From an uncultured Eubacteriales bacterium (lineage in GTDB: Bacteria > Bacillota > Clostridia > Oscillospirales > Oscillospiraceae), in assembly GCA_902475455.1 (NCBI GenBank), contig CABRZO010000001.1, positions 1 to 54,817 of the forward strand: DNA of 54,817 nucleotides, given 5' to 3'. A program made the position numbers and the translations under genes. Positions 23,511 to 32,660 of this stretch are shown here, piece by piece. The notes under the pieces were generated by a model. That model saw only the letters and a program-made list of their open reading frames with translations, had not been told where the DNA came from and searched no databases. Every line of letters starts with the position of its first letter. Within the stretch, counting starts at the first letter, position 1.

Positions 23511-23873
23511 ATGGTCAATTTGAATACCGATGCCCTCGCCGAAAGCCAGACTTGCCCCGCTGTGGGCTATCAGTCCGCTTCTATCTGCGTTCCCGTCACC
23601 GTCACCCCCTTCGCCCAGACCGGCATGACCACCACCAAGTGCTGCGGCTCTCCCGTGGTCACCCCGGGCCGTGAGGTCTGCGGCGGTATCAAAAACGGCT
23701 CCTGCTTCTTCACCATCACCCAGGATATCTGCGTGGCGGTCCCTGTGGAGTTCGGCGCCGTGGCCACTGTGGGCGACAGCTTTGTCAGCTGCAACGGTGC
23801 TTCCGAGGAGGATATCTGCACCACCTGTGAGAAAATTCCCGCCCTGCCTGATACGGTGATTCCTGAGGTGTAA
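23511..23873 (+). CDS. small Cys-rich protein, unknown family
   Basis: A 120-residue protein with about ten cysteines, including K-C-C-G-S-P and I-C-T-T-C, and alternating hydrophobic/Thr-rich strands (C-V-P-V-T-V-T-P-F). It has no membrane helix and no signal peptide. Start follows AAAGGAGA. It is a single-gene unit closed by a hairpin at 23932. The strand-rich, Cys-paired composition and the possible SigK promoter suggest a cross-linked coat or surface component, perhaps a partner of the divergent vWA protein. I do not recognise its family. Confidence 0.7.
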   Translation: MVNLNTDALAESQTCPAVGYQSASICVPVTVTPFAQTGMTTTKCCGSPVVTPGREVCGGIKNGSCFFTITQDICVAVPVEFGAVATVGDSFVSCNGASEEDICTTCEKIPALPDTVIPEV

Positions 23874-23931
23874 CCTCCCTTTCCCGCGGCATTGCTGCGG
23901 TGTTTTGCCAGAAGTTCCTCCAGAGACAAAA

Positions 23932-23973
23932 GGACTCCCCGGGGCCGTTGGCCCCGAGGAGTCCCGATTTTTC
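23932..23973 (+). terminator. intrinsic terminator
   Basis: A long GC-rich stem (GGACTCC and CGGGGCC arms) folds at about 23932-23964, followed by CGATTTTTC. It terminates the Cys-rich gene. Confidence 0.7.
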
Positions 23974-24076
23974 ACTTCATATCCCCGGGGAGGGCACAGC
24001 CCTCTGTCGGAGATTGTCGTTTGCGGACAGGCTGGATGCCCCGAGCCGGCGCCCTCCCAGAAATGCAGAATACAGA

Positions 24077-24105
24077 TTGATGGACGGGGCTGGGCGTGGT
24101 ACACT
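24077..24105 (+). promoter_or_regulatory. promoter of the zinc alcohol dehydrogenase
   Basis: TTGATG (24077-24082), 17-nt spacer, TACACT (24100-24105), 49 nt before the start codon. Confidence 0.6.
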
Positions 24106-24154
24106 TCAAAGCAAGGGATCACTACAACATGATCTGATCAAAGGAGCTGAAACC

Positions 24155-25189
24155 ATGCTTGCCTATACTTATATCAAACAGGGGACCTTTCAACTGCAGG
24201 ACAAGCCCAAGCCCCAACCGCTGGATGACCGGGACGCCATTGTCAAGGTGACCCTGGCCAGCATCTGCACCAGCGATCTTCACATCAAGCACGGCTCCGT
24301 GCCCCGGGCGGAGCCCGGGATCACCGTGGGCCATGAGATGGTGGGCGTTGTGGACCAGGTGGGGCCGGCGGTTACCGGTCTCCAGCCCGGGGACCGGGTG
24401 ACGGTGAATGTGGAGACCTTCTGCGGCAGCTGTTTCTTCTGTCAGAACGGCTGGGTCAACAACTGCACCGACCCCAATGGGGGCTGGGCCCTGGGCTGCC
24501 GCATCGACGGCGGCCAAGCGGAATATGTCCGGGTCCCCTACGCCGACCAGGGGCTGAACAAAATTCCCAACCAGGTCTCCGACCTGCAGGCCCTGCTGGT
24601 GGGGGATGTGCTGGCCACCGGCTATTGGGCCGCTCAGATCTCCGAGATTCAGCCCCGGGACACGGTGCTCATCATCGGGGCGGGCCCCACCGGTCTGTGT
24701 ACCCTCCAGTGCGTCCGGCTTCAAACACCCCGGCGGATCATCGTCTGTGACCGAGACCCTCAGCGGCTGGACTTCGTCCACACTCACTACCCGGAGGTGC
24801 TCACCACCCCGCCGGAGGGGTTGGAGGAATATGTCCGGCAGCACAGCGACCACTGGGGCGCCGACGTGGTGCTGGAGGTGGCGGGCAGTTCCGACAGCTT
24901 CCGGATGGCCTGGCAATGCGCCCGGCCCAACGCTATTGTTACGGTGGTGGCCCTCTATGACGGGCCCCAGACGCTGCCCCTGCCGGATATGTACGGCAAA
25001 AACCTGACCTTCAAGACCGGCGGTGTGGACGGCTGCCACTGCGGAGAGATTTTAGAGCTCATCGCCCAGGGCAAACTGGACACCACCCCGCTGATCACCC
25101 ATACTTTCCCGCTGCGGGACATTCAGGTGGCCTACGACCTCTTTGAAGGCCGTCAGGACGGGGTCATCAAGGTGGCCATACAGTGCTGA
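24155..25189 (+). CDS. zinc-dependent medium-chain alcohol dehydrogenase
   Basis: A 344-residue medium-chain dehydrogenase/reductase oxidising or reducing an alcohol/carbonyl with NAD(P). Catalytic zinc ligands C38 and H60-E61 are present. The structural zinc site has C90, C93, C96 and C104 in the usual C-G-x-C-x2-C-x7-C spacing. The Rossmann motif is G-A-G-P-T-G-L near 170. I placed the start at 24155, where AAAGGAG lies upstream; the open frame extends further 5' but without a start signal. It is monocistronic, between its own promoter and a terminator. Substrate unknown. Confidence 0.88.
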   Translation: MLAYTYIKQGTFQLQDKPKPQPLDDRDAIVKVTLASICTSDLHIKHGSVPRAEPGITVGHEMVGVVDQVGPAVTGLQPGDRVTVNVETFCGSCFFCQNGWVNNCTDPNGGWALGCRIDGGQAEYVRVPYADQGLNKIPNQVSDLQALLVGDVLATGYWAAQISEIQPRDTVLIIGAGPTGLCTLQCVRLQTPRRIIVCDRDPQRLDFVHTHYPEVLTTPPEGLEEYVRQHSDHWGADVVLEVAGSSDSFRMAWQCARPNAIVTVVALYDGPQTLPLPDMYGKNLTFKTGGVDGCHCGEILELIAQGKLDTTPLITHTFPLRDIQVAYDLFEGRQDGVIKVAIQC

Positions 25190-25194
25190 CAAAA

Positions 25195-25236
25195 CAGGCT
25201 GGAGCATTCGTGTCTGACCACGATTGCTCCAGCCTG
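25195..25236. terminator. terminator shared by convergent units
   Basis: A 12-bp stem (CAGGCTGGAGCA at 25195-25206 and its complement at 25225-25236) encloses an inner CGTG/CACG pairing. On the minus strand it is followed by TTTTG, making it the likely end of the 14-gene operon that starts at 40.6 kb. Confidence 0.65.
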
Positions 25237-25277
25237 TCTCATTATGATAGGGGCTAAGTCTGACCGTTCCTCAGGGC

Positions 25278-25712
25278 TTAACCTGGAAAATGACGCTTCC
25301 ACTGTTCAAAAGCCGCTTGAAAATCCTTTCGGTTTTCCTCCCGCTTTCGGGTCTCCGTGGCGAACATGCTCAACAGGAAATCCCTCTGGGCCAACCGAAT
25401 CCAGGTGCGGTAATACTCAATTTCCCCGTCCCGGGCAATCTTCCACACCACCACAATTTCTCCCGCCAATTCCTCGGAATCTTCCGTACCCCACCACCGG
25501 AACACATAGTCGATTCCAACCAGCCCCTGAAATCCCTCTCCCTGCAACAGGGAAATTGCGTCGGAGCGTTCGCTGAACGACTGCTCCCAGCAGGCTTTCC
25601 CGGAATTGGTGTTGTGCAGCCATATGTTACGCACCTCGTCCGCCAAATGGTTGGCGCACATTTGCAGCGCGCTGAAACCGTCATCTTTTTCAAATACTGT
25701 TCCCACCAGCAT
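25278..25712 (-). CDS. orphan protein, last gene of the reductase operon
   Basis: A 144-residue soluble protein with an aromatic-rich middle (Y-V-F-R-W-W-G) and a charged C-terminal helix. I do not recognise the family. An NTF2-like fold is conceivable from the order of helix and strands but no motif proves it. It follows the SDR gene by 17 nt, with GAGGAAA before its ATG, and precedes the shared terminator. Position suggests a function in the same pathway. Confidence 0.6.
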   Translation of the reverse strand: MLVGTVFEKDDGFSALQMCANHLADEVRNIWLHNTNSGKACWEQSFSERSDAISLLQGEGFQGLVGIDYVFRWWGTEDSEELAGEIVVVWKIARDGEIEYYRTWIRLAQRDFLLSMFATETRKREENRKDFQAAFEQWKRHFPG

Positions 25713-25729
25713 GGCGTTTCCTCGCTTCC

Positions 25730-26512
25730 TTAAATCACATCCATACCTTTATCCGCTGTCACTACGTTACCTGTGACGTTGCCCATAGCATCCGAACACA
25801 GGGTCAACACGATTTGAGCGACCTCTTCAGGGCGGCTGAATTTGGGCTTGGGCAACCCCGCCGGCGGCGCCATCTTTTCCCCGTTTTTCCCAAAGGAACG
25901 ATCCGCCATCCCGGTGCCCAGGGTGGGGCCGGGGCAGACCACATTGCAGCGAATGCCGAAATCCCGGTTTTCCACCGCTGCTACCTTGGTCAGCTGGATC
26001 ATCCCCGCCTTGGCGGGACCATAGGCCCCGAATCCCCCCAGGGGTTTGATGCCCGCGGTGGATGCGGTGTTGACAATGCAGCCGCTCCGCTGCTTCTGCA
26101 TTTGACGCAGTTCATACTTCATGCACAGGAAAACACCCTTCATGTCCACATCGGTAATCCAGTCCCAATCCCGCTCCGTGAATTCCGTCAGCGGCGCAAT
26201 GGGAATGGTCACCCCATCCGGGCCCACCCCGGCGTTATTGAAGGCAATGTCCACACTGCCAAAATGCTCCACCGCCGAGGCCACCATGGCCTCCACCTGG
26301 GTTTCCACTCGCACATCACACTGGATTCCTACGGCGCCCACCCCATAATCCTGCTCAATTTGCCGGGCAAGCTTCGCCGCTTTATCCATAATGGTAGAGG
26401 TGACAATGACAATGTTGGCCCCCTGCTCCGCAAATGCCAATGCCGTAGCCTTTCCGATTCCGGAGGCGCCTCCGGTGATGATGACTGTTTTGCCCTCAAA
26501 TTCCCGTTTCAT
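25730..26512 (-). CDS. short-chain dehydrogenase/reductase (SDR)
   Basis: A 260-residue classical SDR. The cofactor loop T-G-G-A-S-G-I-G is at 13-20, N-N-A-G at 92-95, catalytic Ser near 151, and Y164-x3-K168. ATG 26512 is preferred over GTG 26521 because GGGTGA is about 6 nt upstream. SDRs of this class oxidise or reduce secondary alcohols on steroids, sugars and many other compounds. Its place after two OYE flavoproteins suggests hydroxyl/keto conversion of the same substrate, as BaiA does in bile-acid metabolism. A glucose-dehydrogenase-like role is an alternative. Confidence 0.88.
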   Translation of the reverse strand: MKREFEGKTVIITGGASGIGKATALAFAEQGANIVIVTSTIMDKAAKLARQIEQDYGVGAVGIQCDVRVETQVEAMVASAVEHFGSVDIAFNNAGVGPDGVTIPIAPLTEFTERDWDWITDVDMKGVFLCMKYELRQMQKQRSGCIVNTASTAGIKPLGGFGAYGPAKAGMIQLTKVAAVENRDFGIRCNVVCPGPTLGTGMADRSFGKNGEKMAPPAGLPKPKFSRPEEVAQIVLTLCSDAMGNVTGNVVTADKGMDVI

Positions 26513-26584
26513 CTGTTTCACCCTGCTTTCTATGTTCAGGTTGATTTTTACTCCAGCCCAGGAGGCCGGACGGTTTTCCGTTTC

Positions 26585-28774
26585 TTAGACGGAGGGATTA
26601 AAAAGCCAGTACGCCTTCAGCGCCGCGGTGGCGCCGTCGTAAATGGCGTGATATACCTTGGTGGGCTCCACACAGTCCCCTACCAGTTCAAAGGGGGTCG
26701 CTCCCGCCGCCGCCCGGAGTTCCTCCGTGGGATTGGATACCATGCCAAAGGCGTAAACAACCATATCTGCGTCAAAGGTGACCGGTCCATCGGGACCTTG
26801 GGCATAGACCTTTCCCTGTTCCACCCGTTCCACCCGGGTGGAGGGGAACTGCCGGATGGGATATTGCTGATACAGCCGGAACAAATCCATTTTATGGGAG
26901 TCTATGCCGCCAGGGGCCAGGGTGTCCATCATCTCCACCACCGAGACCTCTGCAGCGCCTCGGCAGGCGAAGTCAAACGCGGCCTCGCAGCCCGCCAGGC
27001 CACCGCCCAGCAAAACCACCCGCTTGCCCCGGGGGTCCATGGGATAGGCTTCCATCAGCAGGGTTGCCCACTGGGTCAGCCCGGGAACGGGCGGAACCCG
27101 CTGGGAGGAACCCACTGCGCAGATGATGAAATCCGGTGCAATCTCCCCAATCAATTCGGGGTCCACCCGGGTATTCAGCCGCACATCAATCCACCCCCGC
27201 TTGGCGATTCTGCGGATCAGGCGATCCTTAAACCGTTTCAGATCGTACTTGTGGGTGTCATAGTCGGCAAACCGGAAGATTCCGCCCAGGGCGTCGGTCT
27301 GTTCACACAAAACCACATCAAAGCCAATGTCCGCCGCAGTGATGGCCGCCTGCATACCCCCCATGCCTCCGCCGATGACCAGTATTTTCTTCATAACCCG
27401 GGTTCTGGGCAGGGAGCCGTCGGGCATCATATCCTTCCGGTCATAGTAGGGGTTGACGGAGCAGTAGTCCGGCCCCACCCCCATGGGGGGCGAATTCTCA
27501 AAGATCTCATAGAAGTTGGCGTCGGCGGGGATGGCCGGAGTAAAGGGTCCGCAAAAGACCCACTTGGGCCCCTTCCCCTCCTCCGGCGGCGCCGGGGGAC
27601 CGGGAGGAGGCGCCTCCTTCAACCCCAGGGCTTCCAGATCCCGTTTGCGCAGGGTGGGGGCCGAGCCGGCGCCACCCATGCAAATACCGCACCGGATGCA
27701 CTGGTTGATCTCGTCGGGCTGGCCGGCGGTGACCTTGTTGGGGAAGTTGGAGTCCGCCTTGTTCAGTTGGCGGCCCATGGCCACCAGATCCACCAGACCA
27801 TCGGCAATGATTTTCTCCGCGTCCCAGGGGTCCCGGATGCCCCCCACGATGCAGACGGGCACCTTGACCCGGCGCTTGATATAGGCGGCCTCCTCCAAAT
27901 TGGAAATGTTGGGCCGGTACATGCTAGGGTACATACCCGTGGCAAGGGGGCTGAAGGGACCGTCCATACAGTCGGTGGTGGGATCCCGGTAGATACCGGC
28001 GGAGACATGGATGATATCCACATAATCCTGGGCGCAGACGCAAAAATCTCCCACTTCCTCCAGGGGAATCCCCCCCTCACAGCGCTCGGACCCGGAAATC
28101 CGCATCTCCAGAATGAAATCTGAGCCCACAGCCTCCCGCACTGCCTTTAAAATCCGCAGGGGGAATCTGCGGCGATTTTCCGGACTGCCGCCGTATTCAT
28201 CCGTCCGGTGGTTGCTTCTGGGGGACAAAAACTGATGGGGCAGCCAGGAGTGGCCGAAATGCAGGTTGACGCCGTCAAATCCCGCCGCCTGCATATACTT
28301 GGCAGCGGTACACCAGCTCTGAATGGTATCGGCCATAATCTCCTCGGTCATGGCCAAAATTTCGGTGCCGTCAAAGGCCGTCATGGCCTCAGGGCCATAG
28401 CCGGGCCCCTGGCAGCCCAGACTCTTCTGGCGCAGATTGCCGGACTGGCACAGCTGCACCAGGGCCAGAGCGCCGTGGCTGTGAATCATGTCCGCGTGGC
28501 GCCGCCATTCCCGGAATTGACGGCTCTTCAGATTGGTATAATCCGTGGCGGGGGGAAAACCCGACTTGTTGCCGTAGGTAAAATTCACCTCTGTCTCGCC
28601 AATGCACACAGAGGCAGCGCCGCCGGCGGCTTTTTTCTCATAGATGCGATACTGATCCATGGGAAAGGCCCCGTCCGGCATAATCAGCCCTGCCAGCGCC
28701 GGCGAAGCCACCATGCGGTTTTTATAGGTCTTGCCCGCAATGGTGATGGGGCTCATCAGATGCTCAAAGCCCAT
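26585..28774 (-). CDS. OYE/2,4-dienoyl-CoA reductase-type flavoprotein 1
   Basis: A 729-residue iron-sulfur flavoprotein of the family that includes 2,4-dienoyl-CoA reductase, trimethylamine dehydrogenase and BaiCD/BaiH. The N-terminal FMN barrel (1-350) has the F-L-S-P-x-S-N-x-R-T-D-E-Y-G-G motif (182-196). The [4Fe-4S] cysteines are C359, C362, C365 and C438. The C-terminal FAD/NAD(P) domains have G-G-G-M-G-G (468-473) and L-G-G-G-L-A-G. Only 11 residues separate the last two cysteines in the two paralogues, but 72 do here, because of a Pro-rich insertion. The Tyr expected in the barrel active site is W177. Start has GAGGAGG. Expected activity is reduction of an activated C=C bond. Confidence 0.9.
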   Translation of the reverse strand: MGFEHLMSPITIAGKTYKNRMVASPALAGLIMPDGAFPMDQYRIYEKKAAGGAASVCIGETEVNFTYGNKSGFPPATDYTNLKSRQFREWRRHADMIHSHGALALVQLCQSGNLRQKSLGCQGPGYGPEAMTAFDGTEILAMTEEIMADTIQSWCTAAKYMQAAGFDGVNLHFGHSWLPHQFLSPRSNHRTDEYGGSPENRRRFPLRILKAVREAVGSDFILEMRISGSERCEGGIPLEEVGDFCVCAQDYVDIIHVSAGIYRDPTTDCMDGPFSPLATGMYPSMYRPNISNLEEAAYIKRRVKVPVCIVGGIRDPWDAEKIIADGLVDLVAMGRQLNKADSNFPNKVTAGQPDEINQCIRCGICMGGAGSAPTLRKRDLEALGLKEAPPPGPPAPPEEGKGPKWVFCGPFTPAIPADANFYEIFENSPPMGVGPDYCSVNPYYDRKDMMPDGSLPRTRVMKKILVIGGGMGGMQAAITAADIGFDVVLCEQTDALGGIFRFADYDTHKYDLKRFKDRLIRRIAKRGWIDVRLNTRVDPELIGEIAPDFIICAVGSSQRVPPVPGLTQWATLLMEAYPMDPRGKRVVLLGGGLAGCEAAFDFACRGAAEVSVVEMMDTLAPGGIDSHKMDLFRLYQQYPIRQFPSTRVERVEQGKVYAQGPDGPVTFDADMVVYAFGMVSNPTEELRAAAGATPFELVGDCVEPTKVYHAIYDGATAALKAYWLFNPSV

Positions 28775-28801
28775 AGAAAACCCTCCTCTGTGATCTCTCC
28801 A

Positions 28802-29875
28802 TTATCCCATGTCCCGATAAAACTCGTTGGTCGCCTCTACCGCCAGCGCCAAATACTTGGGGTCTGCCGGAATCTTGCGGTGGGCCACATCGTAAACGTA
28901 GGGATAGAGGAAGTCGTAGGTGGGCACGGGGACCCCCATTTCCTTGGCCTTGTCCACCACATAGCCCATGGTATGATGTCCCTCCATGGGCAACCGACGC
29001 TCCGGCACCAGCTTGCCGGCCAATTCCATGGGGTTGATGGTCCAGGCCATATCCCCCAACTCCTCCTTGCTTGGGGCGAACACACTGCTGCACCGCTCAA
29101 TCAGGGACTTCTCCTCTTCCGGGGTCTTGCAGCCGTTGACATAGCGGGGCCATTCCGAGAAGGGAATGCCGATGGCCTGCCGGGGATTGGCGCCGCAAGC
29201 CTGGGCCAGATGGTAATACTCTGTGGCGCACCGGGCAATGCAGATCTGCAAATTGCGATCCTCATAGGTTTCCAGCCCGGAGCTGTTTCTGGCGGGCATA
29301 CCCACCGCCATGCAGAGCTTTTCCCATCGGGCGGAGACAATGTCTGTGGACAGCTCCACCCGCTTGGCACAGGACAGAATCTGTTCCAGCTCCTTTAGGC
29401 GGGGGGTAATACTGCCATCCATCTCACCGATGACAAAGAAACCGTCGTGCGTGACCACCGTCCCCACCTCCGGGGTGCGGCCGCCGGCGAAACACACCAC
29501 CGGGATTACATTCTCCCGGCCCACCATGGGTACGATCACATCCTCGGGAATTCCGTTCTGGAACGAGGACCAGTAGGCGCCCGGGGCAGCGTGGGGCTTC
29601 ATTTTAGTCACAGCGTCGGCGGTAAAGTCGGCGCTGCCGGTGATCATGATGATATCAAAGAGATCCTGATCCCCCAGATCCTCCCAAAACGCCGCCTTGA
29701 CCGGGGTGGTGAATACCTGGTCATTAAACTTGACGGTAATTCCCTTCTGGGCAAACACCTCGGCAGCGGTACGGCGGAACTGAGACACCACCGTGACGTC
29801 ATGTCCCCCGTGGGACAAAAAGCCACCCACCAGATGACCAATGGTTCCGGTTCCCACTACTGCAATCTTTTTCAT
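28802..29875 (-). CDS. ketopantoate reductase (ApbA/PanE) family protein
   Basis: A 357-residue NAD(P)-dependent reductase with the Rossmann motif G-T-G-T-I-G at 8-13 and the two-domain layout of the PanE family. It is longer than typical PanE (about 300 residues). A start at 29875 with AGGAGG 8 nt upstream is clear. The location between two OYE genes argues against pantothenate synthesis and for oxo-reduction of the pathway substrate. The reaction is not known. Confidence 0.82.
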   Translation of the reverse strand: MKKIAVVGTGTIGHLVGGFLSHGGHDVTVVSQFRRTAAEVFAQKGITVKFNDQVFTTPVKAAFWEDLGDQDLFDIIMITGSADFTADAVTKMKPHAAPGAYWSSFQNGIPEDVIVPMVGRENVIPVVCFAGGRTPEVGTVVTHDGFFVIGEMDGSITPRLKELEQILSCAKRVELSTDIVSARWEKLCMAVGMPARNSSGLETYEDRNLQICIARCATEYYHLAQACGANPRQAIGIPFSEWPRYVNGCKTPEEEKSLIERCSSVFAPSKEELGDMAWTINPMELAGKLVPERRLPMEGHHTMGYVVDKAKEMGVPVPTYDFLYPYVYDVAHRKIPADPKYLALAVEATNEFYRDMG

Positions 29876-29888
29876 CGCTGATTCCTCC

Positions 29889-31841
29889 TCAGTCAATCTG
29901 ATACATGGCCGCCTCCCAGCCGCTCCGGGTGGCATGTAAAATACGCCCAGCCTTGACGCAATCGCCAATCACAATGGTGTTGGGCACCAGTCCCCGCAGC
30001 GCGTCCACCGCGTCGGCACGGGGAACGACACCCATGGCCACAATGACCTGATCGCAGTCAAACTGATGCTCCGTCCCCTGGCTGTCCACCGCGGTAACCC
30101 GGTGCCCTTCAAAGCTGGTGCAGCGCAGGCCGGTACAAATCTCCACCGTGCTTTCCTGCAGCTCATGCAGCAGGGCGCCCCGGTGCATAAAGTTACAATC
30201 CACGGCCACCTCATCCCGCAGTTCAATCAGGGTGACCTGTTTGCCCTCCTGGGCCAGATGCAGCGCCGTTTCACAGCCGATGAGTCCGCCGCCGGCAATG
30301 ACAAACGTCTCACCTTGCAGCTGCCGCATCTGCTCCCAATCGGCGCCGAAGCGCACATAATCGGCGTCAATGCCGGGCAGGCCGGGTCTGAGGGGTTTGC
30401 CGCCCAGGGCCAGGATCAGGGTATCCGGCTGGATCTCCCGGACCAATTCCGGGGTAACCGGCGTATTCAGTCGCACCTCTACCCCCGCCGCCTTCAGTTG
30501 GCGGATCTTGGACTGGCAAAACAGGTTCAGCTTCCTCTTAAACTCCACCTGCTGGGCAAACTGGAGGGCTCCTCCCAAATGATCCTGGGCCTCGCACAAA
30601 ATGACCTGGTGGCCCCGATAAGCCGCGGTGATGGCGGCCTGCATGCCGCCGGGGCCGCCGCCGGCCACCAAAACCCGCCGGCTGGCCCGGGCCGGTTTCT
30701 CATAGAACCGCTCCAGCTCCCGGCCGGCGAAGGGATTGACGGCACAGCGCACCGTCCTGGTCTCCCCCATGCTGCCCTCACAGTCCAGGCAGCGCAGGCA
30801 GGGGGTGATCAGGTCCTCCCGGCCCTGGACCACCTTGCGGGGAAGATAGGGGTCGGCCACCAGTCCCCGGCCCAGGGCCACGGCATCGCAGACGCCATCC
30901 CGGATCAGCCGCTCCATAAGTTCCGGATCGTGGACGGCCCCCACCAGCACCACAGGGCACTGGACCGCCGCTTTGATCTGCCGGGCGTACTCCGCAAAGG
31001 GAGCGTCGGGGGAAAAGATGGGGGGATGCATCAGCACCGCGGAGTAAAAATCCTTTTGGGTACCGGCGGAGACGTGGAGCAGGTCCACCTTGCCGTCCAA
31101 CAGCTTGGCCATCTCCACCGCCGTATCGATGTCGTATCCGCCCTCCACCAACTCGGAGCCGCTCATACGGTACTCGATGGGAAATCCCTTTCCCACCGCC
31201 TGACGAACCCGGTCAATCACCATCAGGGGGAAGCGCATCCGGTTCTCCAGGCTGCCCCCGAATTCGTCCGTCCGGTGGTTGGACAGCGGAGAGACAAACT
31301 GGTGCAGCAGCCAGCCGTGGCCGCCGTGGATCTGCACCAGGTCAAAACCGCAGCGCTTGGCCCGTTCCGCCGCCTTGCCAAAGCAGTCGGCGATGCGTTC
31401 CATGTCCTCCACCGTCATGGAGCGGATAAAATCCCCCCATTCGTCCACGAACTCCGATGGGCCCATGGGCACGGTATGTTCCGCCAGGAATTCAGGGGCC
31501 GACAGCTCACCCCCGTGATCCAACTGCACCCCCGCCACCGCGCCTCCGGCGTGGATGGCATCGGCGGCACAGGTCAGGGAATAGACACTTCCCTCGTCAT
31601 CCATGGCCACCTGCATGGGGTGGCTTCTGCCGTCGGCTAGGTTGACGATGCAGTCGCCGATGGTGACCAGGCTGGCTCCTCCCAGCGCCCGCATCCGGTA
31701 ATAGGCGATGTTTTCCGCCGTCAGATACCCTTCCGGGGAAAGCTGGGCCTGGGAAGTGGGGCTGGACATAATCCGGTGTTTAAACGTCACATTGCCTACC
31801 TTCAGCGGAGACAACAGATTGGGAAATTTGCATCCTTCCAT
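29889..31841 (-). CDS. OYE/2,4-dienoyl-CoA reductase-type flavoprotein 2
   Basis: A 650-residue paralogue of flavoprotein 1, with a compact Fe-S loop (C348, C351, C354, C366). The FMN barrel motif around 171-196 reads G-G-H-G-W-L-L-H-Q-F, so the active-site Tyr of the E. coli enzyme is replaced by W177 as in flavoprotein 1. FAD and NAD(P) motifs are G-G-G-P-G-G and G-G-G-L-I-G. ATG 31841 is favoured over GTG 31850 because AAAGGGTGA precedes it at good distance. It resembles BaiCD/BaiH in layout; substrate unknown. Confidence 0.9.
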   Translation of the reverse strand: MEGCKFPNLLSPLKVGNVTFKHRIMSSPTSQAQLSPEGYLTAENIAYYRMRALGGASLVTIGDCIVNLADGRSHPMQVAMDDEGSVYSLTCAADAIHAGGAVAGVQLDHGGELSAPEFLAEHTVPMGPSEFVDEWGDFIRSMTVEDMERIADCFGKAAERAKRCGFDLVQIHGGHGWLLHQFVSPLSNHRTDEFGGSLENRMRFPLMVIDRVRQAVGKGFPIEYRMSGSELVEGGYDIDTAVEMAKLLDGKVDLLHVSAGTQKDFYSAVLMHPPIFSPDAPFAEYARQIKAAVQCPVVLVGAVHDPELMERLIRDGVCDAVALGRGLVADPYLPRKVVQGREDLITPCLRCLDCEGSMGETRTVRCAVNPFAGRELERFYEKPARASRRVLVAGGGPGGMQAAITAAYRGHQVILCEAQDHLGGALQFAQQVEFKRKLNLFCQSKIRQLKAAGVEVRLNTPVTPELVREIQPDTLILALGGKPLRPGLPGIDADYVRFGADWEQMRQLQGETFVIAGGGLIGCETALHLAQEGKQVTLIELRDEVAVDCNFMHRGALLHELQESTVEICTGLRCTSFEGHRVTAVDSQGTEHQFDCDQVIVAMGVVPRADAVDALRGLVPNTIVIGDCVKAGRILHATRSGWEAAMYQID

Positions 31842-31853
31842 CTCATTCACCCT

Positions 31854-32660
31854 TTACTTGCCCCGCTCCTCCGGGTCAAACACCTGAATCACCCGATACC
31901 CGGTCCCTCTGGGCGGGATATAATGCTCCGTTTCCTCATAGCTGCGATACGCCTTGGGGCAGGAGGGCTCAAACTGCCTGAGCTGTACGGGATTGATGTC
32001 ATAATGGGTGGGGCCCGGAATCTGAATGTTTCTGGGGCTGTCCTGGCTCATCATGGGGCAGATAATCTGCCCGGTGGCCATCAGATGCCGGTATTCCTCC
32101 TGGGCGTAGTTTGTGCCGTCCAGCATCAGTGTAAATTCCTCGCCCACCATGTTGTGCAGCAGCCGCCACTCGCCGGTCTTGTCATCTCCGTCCTCAAAGA
32201 CCCAATCCTGGCCATAGCGCTCCCACATCACCATAAACATCATGTTTCCCTGGGGGGTGGAGGGCCGGCCCATCATGCCGGGGGTGACAAAGAAGGATCG
32301 GGCGCTCTTGCCGTCCTCCGCCACCTCAATGACGCTGGAGGCCAGATTGTGCACAGCGAAGCCGAAATAGTCGTCATTGTCCTCGATCTCCGGATACAGC
32401 TCCCGCATCAGGGGGAGCTCTGCGTCAGTCCCCTCATAGATGCCGGTACGCCACTCCACCTCACAGCGATCATATCCGATCAGGCAGCCAAACCCATGGG
32501 TGGCGCAGCAGTCCGGACGATGGGACCAGTTATAGGTGGAGGTATATCCAGGCCGGTCCTCAATGGCATGGTAAAACACATGGGTGGACCATTCGCACTC
32601 AATATCCAGGAAGGCCTCACAGGCGTGGATCTTTTGCTCCAAACTCAGGTCGTAATTCAT
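31854..32660 (-). CDS. NTF2/SnoaL-like protein A
   Basis: A 268-residue protein whose first ~170 residues follow the NTF2-like cone-fold pattern (N-terminal helices, then strands ending in W-R-L-L-H-N). The C-terminal extension of about 90 residues is rich in Pro and aromatics. NTF2-like enzymes include ketosteroid isomerase, scytalone dehydratase and the bile-acid 7-alpha-dehydratase BaiE. It is the third of three tandem paralogues and starts at ATG 32660, overlapping the previous stop by 4 nt (ATGA), so translation is coupled. Catalytic residues cannot be assigned by eye. Confidence 0.65.
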   Translation of the reverse strand: MNYDLSLEQKIHACEAFLDIECEWSTHVFYHAIEDRPGYTSTYNWSHRPDCCATHGFGCLIGYDRCEVEWRTGIYEGTDAELPLMRELYPEIEDNDDYFGFAVHNLASSVIEVAEDGKSARSFFVTPGMMGRPSTPQGNMMFMVMWERYGQDWVFEDGDDKTGEWRLLHNMVGEEFTLMLDGTNYAQEEYRHLMATGQIICPMMSQDSPRNIQIPGPTHYDINPVQLRQFEPSCPKAYRSYEETEHYIPPRGTGYRVIQVFDPEERGK

